Positions 7,595-15,752 of a DNA stretch of 64,000 bases are shown piece by piece; the stretch's first letter is position 1, and each line of letters opens with the position of its first letter. Position numbers and translations under genes: made by a program. Source of the DNA: Bacteroidales bacterium (GTDB taxonomy: Bacteria > Bacteroidota > Bacteroidia > Bacteroidales > UBA10428); assembly GCA_016938235.1 (NCBI GenBank), contig JAFGVA010000037.1, positions 1 to 64,000 on the forward strand, read 5' to 3'. The notes under the pieces were generated by a model. That model searched no databases, was not told the origin of the DNA, and was given only the letters and a program-made list of their open reading frames with translations.

Positions 7595-8479
7595 TTATTT
7601 TATTAAAACTTGCCCTGAAGAAATATAAGTACCATGTATATTTCTAATTAGATATATTATTAAAGTTTCTTCTGTATCAAAAGATACAATATTACTGCCC
7701 AGTTTTTCATCAAATATTTTACGACCAGCCAGATCATGTAAGGTTAATCTCATTTGTATGTTATATGAATCTCCACCAATCTGGAAGCATCTCTGAACTG
7801 AATTATAATAAACAAAAGGTGTAGTTTCAATCTTTTCCTCATTATTTTTAGTTAAATATTCAACTTTCCAACCTCCTGTTGATACACCTGAACAACCTGC
7901 AGTATCTTGAATATAAACATTATAAATCATAGAAGTTGTAGGTTTTGCCCATGTTTGAGTGTTATACGGGGCAGATAAACTACTAATGGGAAACCATGCT
8001 ACCGAGTCTAGAGGTAAATTACTACGAATTAATTCTTCTGAGTTCAATTGAACAGAATCGGTACTAGTAACAAATGATACTGGCCCTCCAATATTATACT
8101 TTAATTGGGAAAAAATAACTCTAACATTATCTCTTGAAGTATTACCTGAACTATCTCTCACTGTTAAATAAAATACCAATTCCATTCCAGTTGGACGTTG
8201 AATAACTTTAGGATTGGAAAGAGTTGTATCATTCAGATAATTTGAAGCAAAATAAGTAATATCGGATGTCGGACTTATCTTATTTACTGTTTCCCAAGAG
8301 TATTTGTAAGCCCCATCGCCACCTTCTGCTGTAGGATTACCTCCTATTTGTATTGTATCCATTTCCCATAACCCAACACATACAGCTTTGTCAGGCCCCG
8401 CATCGGCAATTAATTCTTTCTGCCCAAACAGATAAGTTACAAATAAAAGAAAACCAATACTTAATATAATTTTTTGCAT
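7595..8479 (-). CDS. Exported PKD-like protein with probable C-terminal T9SS sorting domain
   Basis: A 294-residue protein with a signal peptide (MQKIILSIGFLLFVTYLFGQ). The N-terminal beta domain begins ADAGPDKAVCVG, the usual opening of PKD/Ig-like modules in Bacteroidota surface proteins, and a second Ig-like segment follows. The last ~75 residues (MRLTLHDLAGRKIFDEKL, ending SSGQVLIK) resemble a T9SS type A sorting domain, though it lacks the usual YPNP entry. There is no catalytic motif, so it is probably adhesive or structural. It sits in the middle of the operon between the S74 protein and the subtilase. Confidence 0.6.
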   Translation of the reverse strand: MQKIILSIGFLLFVTYLFGQKELIADAGPDKAVCVGLWEMDTIQIGGNPTAEGGDGAYKYSWETVNKISPTSDITYFASNYLNDTTLSNPKVIQRPTGMELVFYLTVRDSSGNTSRDNVRVIFSQLKYNIGGPVSFVTSTDSVQLNSEELIRSNLPLDSVAWFPISSLSAPYNTQTWAKPTTSMIYNVYIQDTAGCSGVSTGGWKVEYLTKNNEEKIETTPFVYYNSVQRCFQIGGDSYNIQMRLTLHDLAGRKIFDEKLGSNIVSFDTEETLIIYLIRNIHGTYISSGQVLIK

Positions 8480-8481
8480 TA

Positions 8482-9381
8482 CTAATCAGTTAAAACCATA
8501 GTTTCAGTACCCACAATTGACCCATTAACAACAAGGGCATATTTATACATGCCAGCATTAAGCTCGTTAGCATAAATGGTAACACTGCCATACTCACGTT
8601 GTACAACATTAATACTTTTTATTTGTTTGCCTGTTAAATCGTAAACATATAAATTGGCTGTTTGTACATCCTGTGGAATATAAAAGGAGATTTGAGTTTC
8701 TTGGTTGAAGGGATTAGGCTGGTTTTGCGAAAGGCTAGCAGTTGTATTTTGTTCCTCTAGTCCCTCTACAAGTGCATTGCTACTTTTAAAGCCAACCTTG
8801 TTCTTAAGTTGCTCAATCTGTTGCTGTTGTTCTTTAATAGCCTCTATAAGGTATGGAATAAGAGCAGTATACTCTATTCCATATAAATTGCTGGCTGTGT
8901 CCAGTTCTACTACTTCTGGTATGATTTGCATTACCTCCTGCGCCAATAGTCCGACTTTTGCCGTATCTCCTTCCCCTGGTGTAGGCATACCCGGATAATC
9001 TGCAAGATCATATTTATAGCCTTTTAGCAATAAAAGTTTCTCAAGTGAGCTATTTAAGGTTTTAATGTTTTTCTTTATTTTCTCATCGCTATATTGAACT
9101 AAATCATAAGTTCGCATATGTGTTATATAGCTATAATAAAAATAACTTGAACTCTTACCAAGATATCCATAATTGCTGTTTGCTGGCATAATTACAGGAT
9201 GTTCATAATAACTATCAAAAAGAAGATCTTTTGATGAAGAAAAATCCAGCTTAATACCGTAAGAAGTCGCCTTTATATCAAGAGAGTATACCGAAGGACT
9301 TCCTTTTATACCTATGTTTCCGGTACTACCTACTTTAAACTGCGCATGTAAACTTAAACTAGAAAGAAAGAAATGCAACAT
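8482..9381 (-). CDS. S74 (tail-fibre chaperone-like) domain protein with T9SS type A sorting tail
   Basis: A 299-residue protein. The centre (YSDEKIKKNIKTL to VGLLAQEVMQIIPEVV) is the peptidase S74/endosialidase chaperone domain, which self-cleaves and trimerises fibres in phages; the SDEKIKKNI segment with the catalytic Ser/Lys type residues is present. It is followed by a coiled coil (EAIKEQQQQIEQLKNKV) and a T9SS type A domain (QNQPNPFNQETQISFYIP, ending TETMVLTD). The signal peptide is unusually short (MLHFFLSSLSLHAQ) and no upstream ATG exists before an in-frame stop at ~9427, so the 5' end may be eroded or the start non-standard. It is first gene of the operon. Confidence 0.75.
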   Translation of the reverse strand: MLHFFLSSLSLHAQFKVGSTGNIGIKGSPSVYSLDIKATSYGIKLDFSSSKDLLFDSYYEHPVIMPANSNYGYLGKSSSYFYYSYITHMRTYDLVQYSDEKIKKNIKTLNSSLEKLLLLKGYKYDLADYPGMPTPGEGDTAKVGLLAQEVMQIIPEVVELDTASNLYGIEYTALIPYLIEAIKEQQQQIEQLKNKVGFKSSNALVEGLEEQNTTASLSQNQPNPFNQETQISFYIPQDVQTANLYVYDLTGKQIKSINVVQREYGSVTIYANELNAGMYKYALVVNGSIVGTETMVLTD

Positions 9382-9491
9382 TTCTAAATGTTTTGCAAGT
9401 TTTTTGTGAGAAGTTTTTAAAATTTTTCATTGAAGGTTTGTTTATGAATTAATTAATATGTTATCATATATATGTTCCTTGAGCTATTGAA

Positions 9492-9659
9492 ATGTCAACT
9501 CTGAAAAGCAAGTTTTTGACGAAAATATGGTTATTTTTATTTAGTTTAAATATGCCAATGTTGTTATGTAGTTGTTTTACTGGTGATTATAACTTAAAAA
9601 CCTTGAACAATAAAAAAAGCTACACAGAGCCTAATTGTATAATTTTTGCTGAGAAATAA
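9492..9659 (+). CDS. Possible 55-residue small lipoprotein-like ORF
   Basis: In the 458-bp gap between the S74 gene and tonB, an ATG at 9492 opens 55 codons ending at TAA 9657-9659. The N terminus has positive residues, a hydrophobic stretch (IWLFLFSLNMPMLLC) and a lipobox-like LLCSC, then a polar tail. No clear promoter or conserved homologue is known to me. A weak 9-bp stem (9665-9673/9697-9705) follows without a T-run. It may be chance coding in AT-rich DNA; the rest of the gap holds nothing I recognise. Confidence 0.25.
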   Translation: MSTLKSKFLTKIWLFLFSLNMPMLLCSCFTGDYNLKTLNNKKSYTEPNCIIFAEK

Positions 9660-9788
9660 AAATTGCTTTATTGGCAAGTAAATACCAACTTTCAGTCAAT
9701 AAAGCCCAACTTTCCAACTTCATCTAATATATTATCGAAGAGATTGTCACTAAATCGAAAATCAGTTTCACGAATTTTTTGTTGAATT

Positions 9789-9817
9789 AAAAAAAAGCCC
9801 CGGTAAAACCGAGGCTT
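9789..9817 (-). terminator. Terminator after tonB
   Basis: On the minus strand AAGCCTCGG (9817-9809) pairs with CCGGGGCTT (9803-9795) with one G.U, over a 5-nt loop, and is followed by a run of T. It lies 22 nt after the tonB stop. Confidence 0.8.
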
Positions 9818-9839
9818 ATAAACTATATTTTAATCATTC

Positions 9840-10517
9840 TTATTGTAGTACGAATACTACAGGGAATGTAAACTGCACTTTTACAGGGCGTCCACGTTGT
9901 TTTCCGGGAGTCCACTTAGGCGATGACTGAATCACGCGAACAGCTTCAGTATCCAAAGCCTGGTCAACACCCCTGACTACAACAACATCAACTACCTGAC
10001 CTGATGAGTTAACTGCAAACTGCACAAATACACGGCCTGATATACCGTTTTCAGCTGCAATTTCAGGATACTTCAGGTTTCTTCCAACCCAGTTACGAAA
10101 TTCATTAAGGTCGCCCCCTTTAAAACTGGGCATATCCTCAACAATAACGAATACTTCTTCCTCAGCAGCTTCTTCTTCCTCTTCGAAAGGAACAAGATCT
10201 AAGGACATATCCTCGTCAGCTTCCATACTTTCAAAGTCGATCTCTTCAATTTCAACATCGTCTTCAACAATAGTAAGCATTTCGATAACCTGTGGTGGTG
10301 GTGGTGGCGGTGGTGGCTCCGGTGGTTGTTGCCTGGTAATAATCATTTCTTCCTCAGCAACAACATCCTGCATCTGGTCTATTAGCGAGTTATCCTTTAA
10401 TGATGCACTCCATTCGAAGGCAAGCAAAAGGATAGCCAGAACAAGGACAAGTCCGTATTCAACAAATACACCTCTTTTATTTTCGAGATTTGCTTTTGTA
10501 CTTTTCTTTACTTCCAT
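9840..10517 (-). CDS. TonB-like energy transducer
   Basis: TonB couples the ExbBD proton-motive force to outer-membrane receptors such as SusC. From the ATG at 10517 (MEVKKSTKANLENKRG) the 225-residue protein has one transmembrane helix (GLVLVLAILLLAFEWSA). A proline run (PPEPPPPPPPPQ) and a long acidic stretch form the periplasm-spanning region. The C-terminal TonB domain is complete (KYPEIAAENGISGRVFVQF.. to KVQFTFPVVFVLQ). An ORF extension to 10595 adds a non-conserved leader and is disfavoured. No exbB/exbD are adjacent, so it is a stand-alone copy whose receptor partner cannot be told. Confidence 0.88.
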   Translation of the reverse strand: MEVKKSTKANLENKRGVFVEYGLVLVLAILLLAFEWSASLKDNSLIDQMQDVVAEEEMIITRQQPPEPPPPPPPPQVIEMLTIVEDDVEIEEIDFESMEADEDMSLDLVPFEEEEEAAEEEVFVIVEDMPSFKGGDLNEFRNWVGRNLKYPEIAAENGISGRVFVQFAVNSSGQVVDVVVVRGVDQALDTEAVRVIQSSPKWTPGKQRGRPVKVQFTFPVVFVLQ

Positions 10518-10661
10518 TGTAATATAATTTGCGGGTCGTAAAAATAAATTATTTCTTGTATTCTGCCAAACATTATGGCAAGAGAAAATCAGCAATATTC
10601 ATAATACAAATTCTTTGCCAAAATATTTATTTCCTAAATTTTATCATTTAGTAAAATTTTC

Positions 10662-10669
10662 TATTTTTG
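10662..10669 (+). promoter_or_regulatory. -7 box of the tRNA-Ala promoter
   Basis: TATTTTTG is a perfect TAnnTTTG match, 15 bp before the mature tRNA 5' end, placing the start at about 10675. The -33 region is T-rich without an exact TTTG. Confidence 0.6.
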
Positions 10670-10684
10670 TCGCACAATACTTAA

Positions 10685-10758
10685 GGGGATATAGCTCAGT
10701 TGGCTAGAGTGCCACGCTGGCAGCGTGGAAGTCAGGGGTTCGACTCCCCTTATCTCCA
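10685..10758 (+). tRNA. tRNA-Ala (anticodon GGC)
   Basis: A 74-nt cloverleaf. Acceptor GGGGATA pairs with TATCTCC and includes the G3.U70 wobble pair that identifies alanine tRNAs. The D arm is GCTC/GAGT, the anticodon stem CCACG/CGTGG carries loop CTGGCAG (anticodon GGC, reading GCC/GCU), and the T arm is AGGGG-TTCGACT-CCCCT. The discriminator is A, followed by CA. It is a single tRNA, not in a cluster, with its own -7 box and terminator. Confidence 0.95.
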
Positions 10759-10760
10759 CA

Positions 10761-10796
10761 AAAAGCCGCAGACATTAAAGTTTGCGGCTTTTTATT
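10761..10796 (+). terminator. Terminator after tRNA-Ala
   Basis: AAAAGCCGCA (10761-10770) pairs perfectly with TGCGGCTTTT (10783-10792), followed by more T. It starts three bases after the tRNA. Confidence 0.88.
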
Positions 10797-10919
10797 TTTA
10801 GCCCTTAACAGCTAATTTAGAATTATTCTAATCTCATATTAATGATTTCCCAGACGAATTATTTATTTCCAAAGAGAATTTTATCAACTTTGCTACCTCA
10901 ATAATGCTTACCATTTTTA

Positions 10920-11552
10920 ATGGCCATACAACGCTACATACAAAAATTAATAACGGAAGGGGAACATCAGCAACTTGATTTTAAGTTCGAGATTTCTGAT
11001 GCAAAAAAAATAGCCCGGACTTTCTCTGCTTTTGCCAATACTAATGGAGGAAAATTGCTGATTGGTGTAAAAGATAACGGAAACATATCGGGAATTCAGA
11101 CCGACGAAGAGGTTTATATGCTTGAAGCTGCAGCAGACCTGTATTGCAAACCCAGAGTAAATTATGCACTCACCCAACATCAGATTCAGGATAAAACCAT
11201 TCTTGAGGTGGATATCCCGGAAAGCAATCAAAAACCACATCTTGCTCCCTGGAAAAGTGATAAATGGATGGCTTTTATAAGAGTAGATGACCAAAATTTT
11301 ATTGCTAATAAGGTTATTTATGAATACTGGAAAATTAAGGGTAGACAAAAAGATGTTATTGTGAGGTACGATGATTTTGAAATGAGAATTTTTAGTTTAT
11401 TAAAAACGATAGGATTTGCAAGCACCAATAAAATTACCAAAGAGTGTAAAATTCCTCCCTACCTTGTTATTAAAATTCTGGCCCAGTTAATTTCAATTAA
11501 CATTATTGGCTATAAGATTACCGAAAAAGAAACAAGCTATTTTCTTAAATAA
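10920..11552 (+). CDS. AlbA_2 (Schlafen-like) domain putative nucleic-acid-binding protein
   Basis: A 210-residue cytoplasmic protein. Residues ~12-130 match the AlbA_2/divergent Schlafen DNA-binding domain: EGEHQQLDFKFEI near the N terminus, then ARTFSAFANTNGGKLLIGV with the characteristic NTNGG, and later the polar strand motif AFIRVDDQN. The last ~60 residues form a helix-rich, winged-helix-like tail (FASTNKITKECKIPPYLVI). Many family members are transcriptional regulators or defence effectors; no nuclease triad is recognised and the role here is open. It stands alone, 127 bp after the tRNA terminator and 69 bp before the histidine kinase on the same strand. Confidence 0.75.
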   Translation: MAIQRYIQKLITEGEHQQLDFKFEISDAKKIARTFSAFANTNGGKLLIGVKDNGNISGIQTDEEVYMLEAAADLYCKPRVNYALTQHQIQDKTILEVDIPESNQKPHLAPWKSDKWMAFIRVDDQNFIANKVIYEYWKIKGRQKDVIVRYDDFEMRIFSLLKTIGFASTNKITKECKIPPYLVIKILAQLISINIIGYKITEKETSYFLK

Positions 11553-11621
11553 CTCATTGTGAATTAGTTTTTTTTATTCTTGTTAAATGTTTTTTATCTT
11601 GCCGTGGTAATTGGATTTTAA

Positions 11622-13094
11622 ATGCCCCCTCAAACCAAGCAAATTGATAAAACCGATTTACTCAATAATTTTCAAATAGAGAATATTATTGAAGCTGCCT
11701 CTACTGCCCAGGTATTAATTAATACATCCGGCGAAATCCTGTGTCATAATAATGAATTTGATTGTATATTTCCCGAAATACATACCTCTGATAATCTTTA
11801 CAATTTTCTAAAATCAACAGAAAATAAAAGAGTTAAGCATCTTTTATCTGCCAATGTGCCCAATTTTAATTTAAATATTCAAATCCAGGAAGAAAAGAAA
11901 ATAATAATCTATTTTAAACAGATAAAAAGTGCAGAACCAAGCATTTACCTTGGATCGGCTAAACTGGAGAGAACAATCAGTAAAAGTGAATTGGTTCAAA
12001 ACTTGATTGACCAGATTCCTGACAATATTTTTATAAAAGACCTTGACAGTAAGTTTTTACTTGCAAACAACTGGATAGCTAGAATAATGGGGCAAAATTC
12101 GCCTAAAGATCTGATTGGTAAAAGCGATGCTGATTTTTATCCTGAAAAACTTGCTCAAAAATTCAGGAAAGATGAAATATCAATAATACAATCGGGCGAA
12201 CCTTTATTAAATTATAAGGAAAAAGTTGTTGTTGATGATGAAGTAAGATGGTATTCGACCACCAAGCTTCCGCTTTTTGATTCGAACGGACATATTACAG
12301 GAATTATGGGTATTGGCCGTGATATAACAACCAGTGTGAGGGAACAAAAAGCCTTACAAAAAGCAAAAAAGGAAGCGGAAAAGGCAGATATGCTCAAATC
12401 AACCTTTCTGGCAAATTTAAGTCATGAAATAAGAACTCCTTTGAATGGCATATTGGGTTTCAGCCAGTTTTTAAGACAAAAACAACGCGACCCGGAAAAA
12501 CAACAAAAGTACCTCGATATTATTATGGCAAATGGTAAAAATCTTCTTTTACTGATAAATGATATTATCGATATCTCAATGATTGACAGCAACCAGATTG
12601 CCATAAAAAAGAATACCTTCTCTCTTAATAAAATGCTTGATCAACTTAAAGCAACCTTTTCACAACAAATATCAAATAAAGGCCTTGATATAAAAATTGA
12701 GATTTTTAAAGGTTTGCCAGATTCTGATGCTGAGATATATACAGATGAGGTACGTCTTAACCAGATAATTTCTAACCTGGTAACCAATGCCATTAAATTT
12801 ACCCATGAAGGGAAGATTGATTTTGGCTATTCACTGGAAAAAGAAGATACCCTCCATTTTTATGTAAGAGATACAGGTATTGGTATTCCTGAGGAATATA
12901 AAGCACAAATTTTTGAACGGTTTCGCCAGGTAGATGAATCAATGACCAGAACATACGGCGGAACAGGTTTAGGCTTATCAATTTGCACCGGACTGGTAAA
13001 AAAACTTGGAGGCAATATATGGGTGAATTCCAAAATCAATAAAGGTTCTGTATTTCATTTTACAGTGCCGTACGAAAAGAAAACAGAAAATTAG
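11622..13094 (+). CDS. Soluble PAS-domain hybrid-type sensor histidine kinase (no receiver)
   Basis: A 490-residue histidine kinase with no transmembrane helix, so it senses a cytoplasmic signal. There is a degenerate PAS-like region (~20-110) and a clear PAS domain (~123-240, IPDNIFIKDLDSKFLLANN). The HisKA dimerisation helix carries the phospho-acceptor His268 (LSHEIRTPLNGILGF). The HATPase domain has the N box (NQIISNLVTNAIKFTHEG), G1 (DTGIGIP), F box (FERFRQVD) and G2 (GGTGLGLSI), so it should be active. No response regulator is adjacent. Its stop overlaps the stop of the convergent carbamoyltransferase gene by four bases (TTAG). Confidence 0.9.
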   Translation: MPPQTKQIDKTDLLNNFQIENIIEAASTAQVLINTSGEILCHNNEFDCIFPEIHTSDNLYNFLKSTENKRVKHLLSANVPNFNLNIQIQEEKKIIIYFKQIKSAEPSIYLGSAKLERTISKSELVQNLIDQIPDNIFIKDLDSKFLLANNWIARIMGQNSPKDLIGKSDADFYPEKLAQKFRKDEISIIQSGEPLLNYKEKVVVDDEVRWYSTTKLPLFDSNGHITGIMGIGRDITTSVREQKALQKAKKEAEKADMLKSTFLANLSHEIRTPLNGILGFSQFLRQKQRDPEKQQKYLDIIMANGKNLLLLINDIIDISMIDSNQIAIKKNTFSLNKMLDQLKATFSQQISNKGLDIKIEIFKGLPDSDAEIYTDEVRLNQIISNLVTNAIKFTHEGKIDFGYSLEKEDTLHFYVRDTGIGIPEEYKAQIFERFRQVDESMTRTYGGTGLGLSICTGLVKKLGGNIWVNSKINKGSVFHFTVPYEKKTEN

Positions 13095-14740
13095 CTGGTT
13101 TTCTCAAGCCTGCCATTGAAAACAAGTGCATCCAAATTCATAGCCAGCCCCGATTTTTTTGCTTGTTCAACAGTATGTACAATTGGTTCGCCGCTTTGAT
13201 TAAACGAAGTGTTTATAAGTGCTTTAACCTGATAGGTTTTATTTAAATATACCAATAAATCATACATATAGGCATTTTGCTCCCGCTGAAACAAAACCTG
13301 CATTCTTGAAGTGCCATCAACATGAACACAAGCCTTTATCTCATCAATTTTGTCTTTCTTAATTAAAAATTCGGTTAGCATGTATTTCGAAATCTGAGGA
13401 ATTTCTTCCAACCCGGTAAAATATCTTGCATTTTCTGCTAAGACTACAGGAGCTACTGGTCTATACCATTCCCTTTTTTTCAACTTACAACTTAACTTTT
13501 GTGCCAGGCTGATATTGTCGGCTCTTGCTATTAAACTTCTGTTTCCGAGTGCTCTCGGTCCTGCTTCTCCGAAACCATTGCAAATGCCTATTATCTTTCC
13601 GCTAAAAATTAGTTTTGCTGCTTCAGCAATATCCACTTCGGTATAACTAAAACCTTGATATTTTTTAATTTCGTAGTTATTTAGAAATGGCTCAGATATC
13701 GTCATAGGACTTCCTGAAAAATACGACAAAGCGGCCGCAGCACCAATCGATAATCCGGAGTCATTTGCACAGGGAGGAATGTAAATCTCAGAAAACAAAC
13801 CAGAATTAATAAGAGCTGCATTTAATTTTATATTCAATGCCGAACCGCCTGTGTAGTATAAAAAATCTGAATTGGTCTTTTCTTTTAATTCTCTGAAAAT
13901 TTGCATCGACTCACGAATGAAAACAGCATGTATTGTTGCTGCAATATCCTGGATAAACTTATTTTTAGTGTCTATGGATTTCAATTCGATATTAAATCTG
14001 GACTTAACTGCCTGGAAAAATTGTTTTTTCGACGACCAGATATTTTTAAAATATTCGTTTTCTGTTAACCATGCTTCAATAGCCTTACTATATTTTCCGT
14101 ATGCTTCAATACCCATGAATTTACCCGGTACCACATTCTGCTCTCTTTTTTTTGCACCAACAATAGCAAATACCAATGCATTGGCATTAAAAAGCGATGA
14201 CAACCATTTGTAACGGTAGTGAGCTTCAACAAGTTTAATTTTACTGTTTTTAAAAGTCCATGCCGAAAAATTCGACAGGCTGGCACCTCCATCGAAATGC
14301 ACCAGCAGACCGTTGTTTTTAAAACCTCCGTAAAAAGGAACACAGGAAAAAATATGGGCTAATTCGTGATTTATAGCATAGGATTCGGCCCAATCGCCAA
14401 ACCAAAACAGTTTTGCCGGTTCTAATTTATTCTTAAGCGTAGCTTCCTGGGCCGATTCAAATCTAATCTGACCCCTGTTCGAAATCAGAGCCCTGCCAAA
14501 TTCGTTATCAACAAAAGCAAATTTTATTTTCTGTGCCGGAATGAGCTTAAGATTTCTGGCAAAACCCTCAAGGTAATCCTGCATTCGGGCGTGATATTTA
14601 AGCCTTGTATATCGCTCTAAATGAATGTATTCCTTAATATTTCCATCTTCGATTACACACAGATTATGGTCATGAATCCATTCGGGAAAATCCGGGTCAC
14701 CAATATCAGGAATACCATAACATCCAAAAAAAATTGCCAT
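13091..14740 (-). CDS. Carbamoyltransferase (NodU/CmcH family)
   Basis: These enzymes transfer a carbamoyl group from carbamoyl-phosphate, via carbamoyl-AMP, to a hydroxyl on sugars or natural products. The N-terminal Kae1-like domain contains NHELAHIFSC (metal-site HxxxH-like) and YYTGGSALNIKLNAAL. The C-terminal half has GEAGPRALGNRSLIARADN, YRPVAPVVL and LINTSFNQSGEPIV, all family signatures. I use the ATG at 14740 (MAIFFGCYGIPD); the frame also opens at a TTG at 14773. At 549 residues the size is normal. No biosynthetic partners are adjacent. It could modify the surface glycan encoded at 33-44 kb, which is speculation. Confidence 0.85.
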   Translation of the reverse strand: MAIFFGCYGIPDIGDPDFPEWIHDHNLCVIEDGNIKEYIHLERYTRLKYHARMQDYLEGFARNLKLIPAQKIKFAFVDNEFGRALISNRGQIRFESAQEATLKNKLEPAKLFWFGDWAESYAINHELAHIFSCVPFYGGFKNNGLLVHFDGGASLSNFSAWTFKNSKIKLVEAHYRYKWLSSLFNANALVFAIVGAKKREQNVVPGKFMGIEAYGKYSKAIEAWLTENEYFKNIWSSKKQFFQAVKSRFNIELKSIDTKNKFIQDIAATIHAVFIRESMQIFRELKEKTNSDFLYYTGGSALNIKLNAALINSGLFSEIYIPPCANDSGLSIGAAAALSYFSGSPMTISEPFLNNYEIKKYQGFSYTEVDIAEAAKLIFSGKIIGICNGFGEAGPRALGNRSLIARADNISLAQKLSCKLKKREWYRPVAPVVLAENARYFTGLEEIPQISKYMLTEFLIKKDKIDEIKACVHVDGTSRMQVLFQREQNAYMYDLLVYLNKTYQVKALINTSFNQSGEPIVHTVEQAKKSGLAMNLDALVFNGRLEKTS

Positions 14741-14871
14741 CGGAGGTAAAACATTCTTATTGTTGAACGACAAAAAAAACTAATTTTATTGAGGCATGCT
14801 TATAATTTTTAAGTTTTATTTTAATTATTCAGCAAGTTTTAATAGATTTAATACTACGAATAGCGATAAGG

Positions 14872-14879
14872 TAGATTTG
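14872..14879 (+). promoter_or_regulatory. -7 box of the CheR/Sia signalling operon
   Basis: TAGATTTG matches TAnnTTTG exactly, 16 bp before the cheR start codon; no good -33 TTTG is seen, which may mean activator dependence. It is the only clear promoter I find ahead of the eleven-gene run to 28393. Confidence 0.5.
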
Positions 14880-14895
14880 ATTTAAGCTTTTATTT

Positions 14896-15735
14896 ATGAC
14901 AATAACCGAACAGGATTATCAGTTGTTCTTGTTTGCTTTAAAAAGTTCATCAAAATATGATTTCAGTGAGTATTCAGAGAAATCGTTGAAACGGCGTTTA
15001 CTTAAAGTTTTAACGGACAATAAACTGAATATTACAGCACTTGTAAATAAAATTAAGAATGATCAAATTTTTGTTGAAAAAGTAATTAAAGAAATCACAG
15101 TTAACACTACTGAACTTTTTCGTGATCCACAAGTGTGGCACGCGATACGGTATGCTGTTTTGCCAAAGCTTAAAAATAATTCGGTAATAAATATCTGGCA
15201 TGCCGGATGCTCTACCGGACAAGAAGTGTATTCCATGATGATTGTTTTAAATGAGCTCGATTTGCTTGATAAAGCTAAAATTTATGCCACCGATTTAAAT
15301 ACCGATGTCATGGAGCATGCGCATAAAGGAGAATATAAATATCGATTCAACATAGGTTACCTTGATAACTTTGATAAAGTCATAAAAGAGAATCCATATA
15401 ACTACGAAGAATATTATGACATTCCTTACGATAAGTATTTTAAAATTGATAAAGCCACTGATACCATAAAAATGAATGATTTCCTAAGGGAAAAACCTGT
15501 GTATAAAAAACATGATTTAGTAAAAGATGGAAACCCTATGTATGTTAAATTTGATATAGTTTTTTGCAGAAATGTAATAATCTACTTTAATTACAACCTG
15601 CAAAACAAAGTATTTGATTTATTTCATAGAAATTTATACGACAATTCAGCTCTGATTCTGGGAATGCATGAAACAATACTCGGTGCATATTCAGTTAAGT
15701 TCCAGAAAAAAGGGCATGTTTATTATAAAATTTAA
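14896..15735 (+). CDS. CheR-family protein-glutamate methyltransferase
   Basis: CheR transfers methyl from SAM to glutamates of signalling proteins. The 279-residue protein has the N-terminal helical domain with basic KSLKRRLLKVL and the catalytic-region motif TELFRDPQVW. SAM motif I (WHAGCSTGQEVYSM, ~100-113), motif II (KIYATDLNTDVM) and FDIVFCRNVIIYF follow. All key motifs are intact, so it should be active. It is the first gene of the operon, 17 nt ahead of a membrane sensor. No methyl-accepting chemotaxis receptor is present in the window, so its substrate is not obvious; the sensors of the same operon are candidates (inference). Confidence 0.9.
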   Translation: MTITEQDYQLFLFALKSSSKYDFSEYSEKSLKRRLLKVLTDNKLNITALVNKIKNDQIFVEKVIKEITVNTTELFRDPQVWHAIRYAVLPKLKNNSVINIWHAGCSTGQEVYSMMIVLNELDLLDKAKIYATDLNTDVMEHAHKGEYKYRFNIGYLDNFDKVIKENPYNYEEYYDIPYDKYFKIDKATDTIKMNDFLREKPVYKKHDLVKDGNPMYVKFDIVFCRNVIIYFNYNLQNKVFDLFHRNLYDNSALILGMHETILGAYSVKFQKKGHVYYKI

Positions 15736-15752
15736 CAAGCATAAACAAAAAT

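Noticed and set aside
8482-9381. Prophage origin because of the S74 tail-fibre domain
   Set aside because: No other phage genes nearby, and the C terminus is a T9SS sorting domain, so it is a cellular surface protein.
9665-9705. 9-bp stem after the small ORF as a terminator
   Set aside because: No T-run follows on either strand and the loop is 23 nt.
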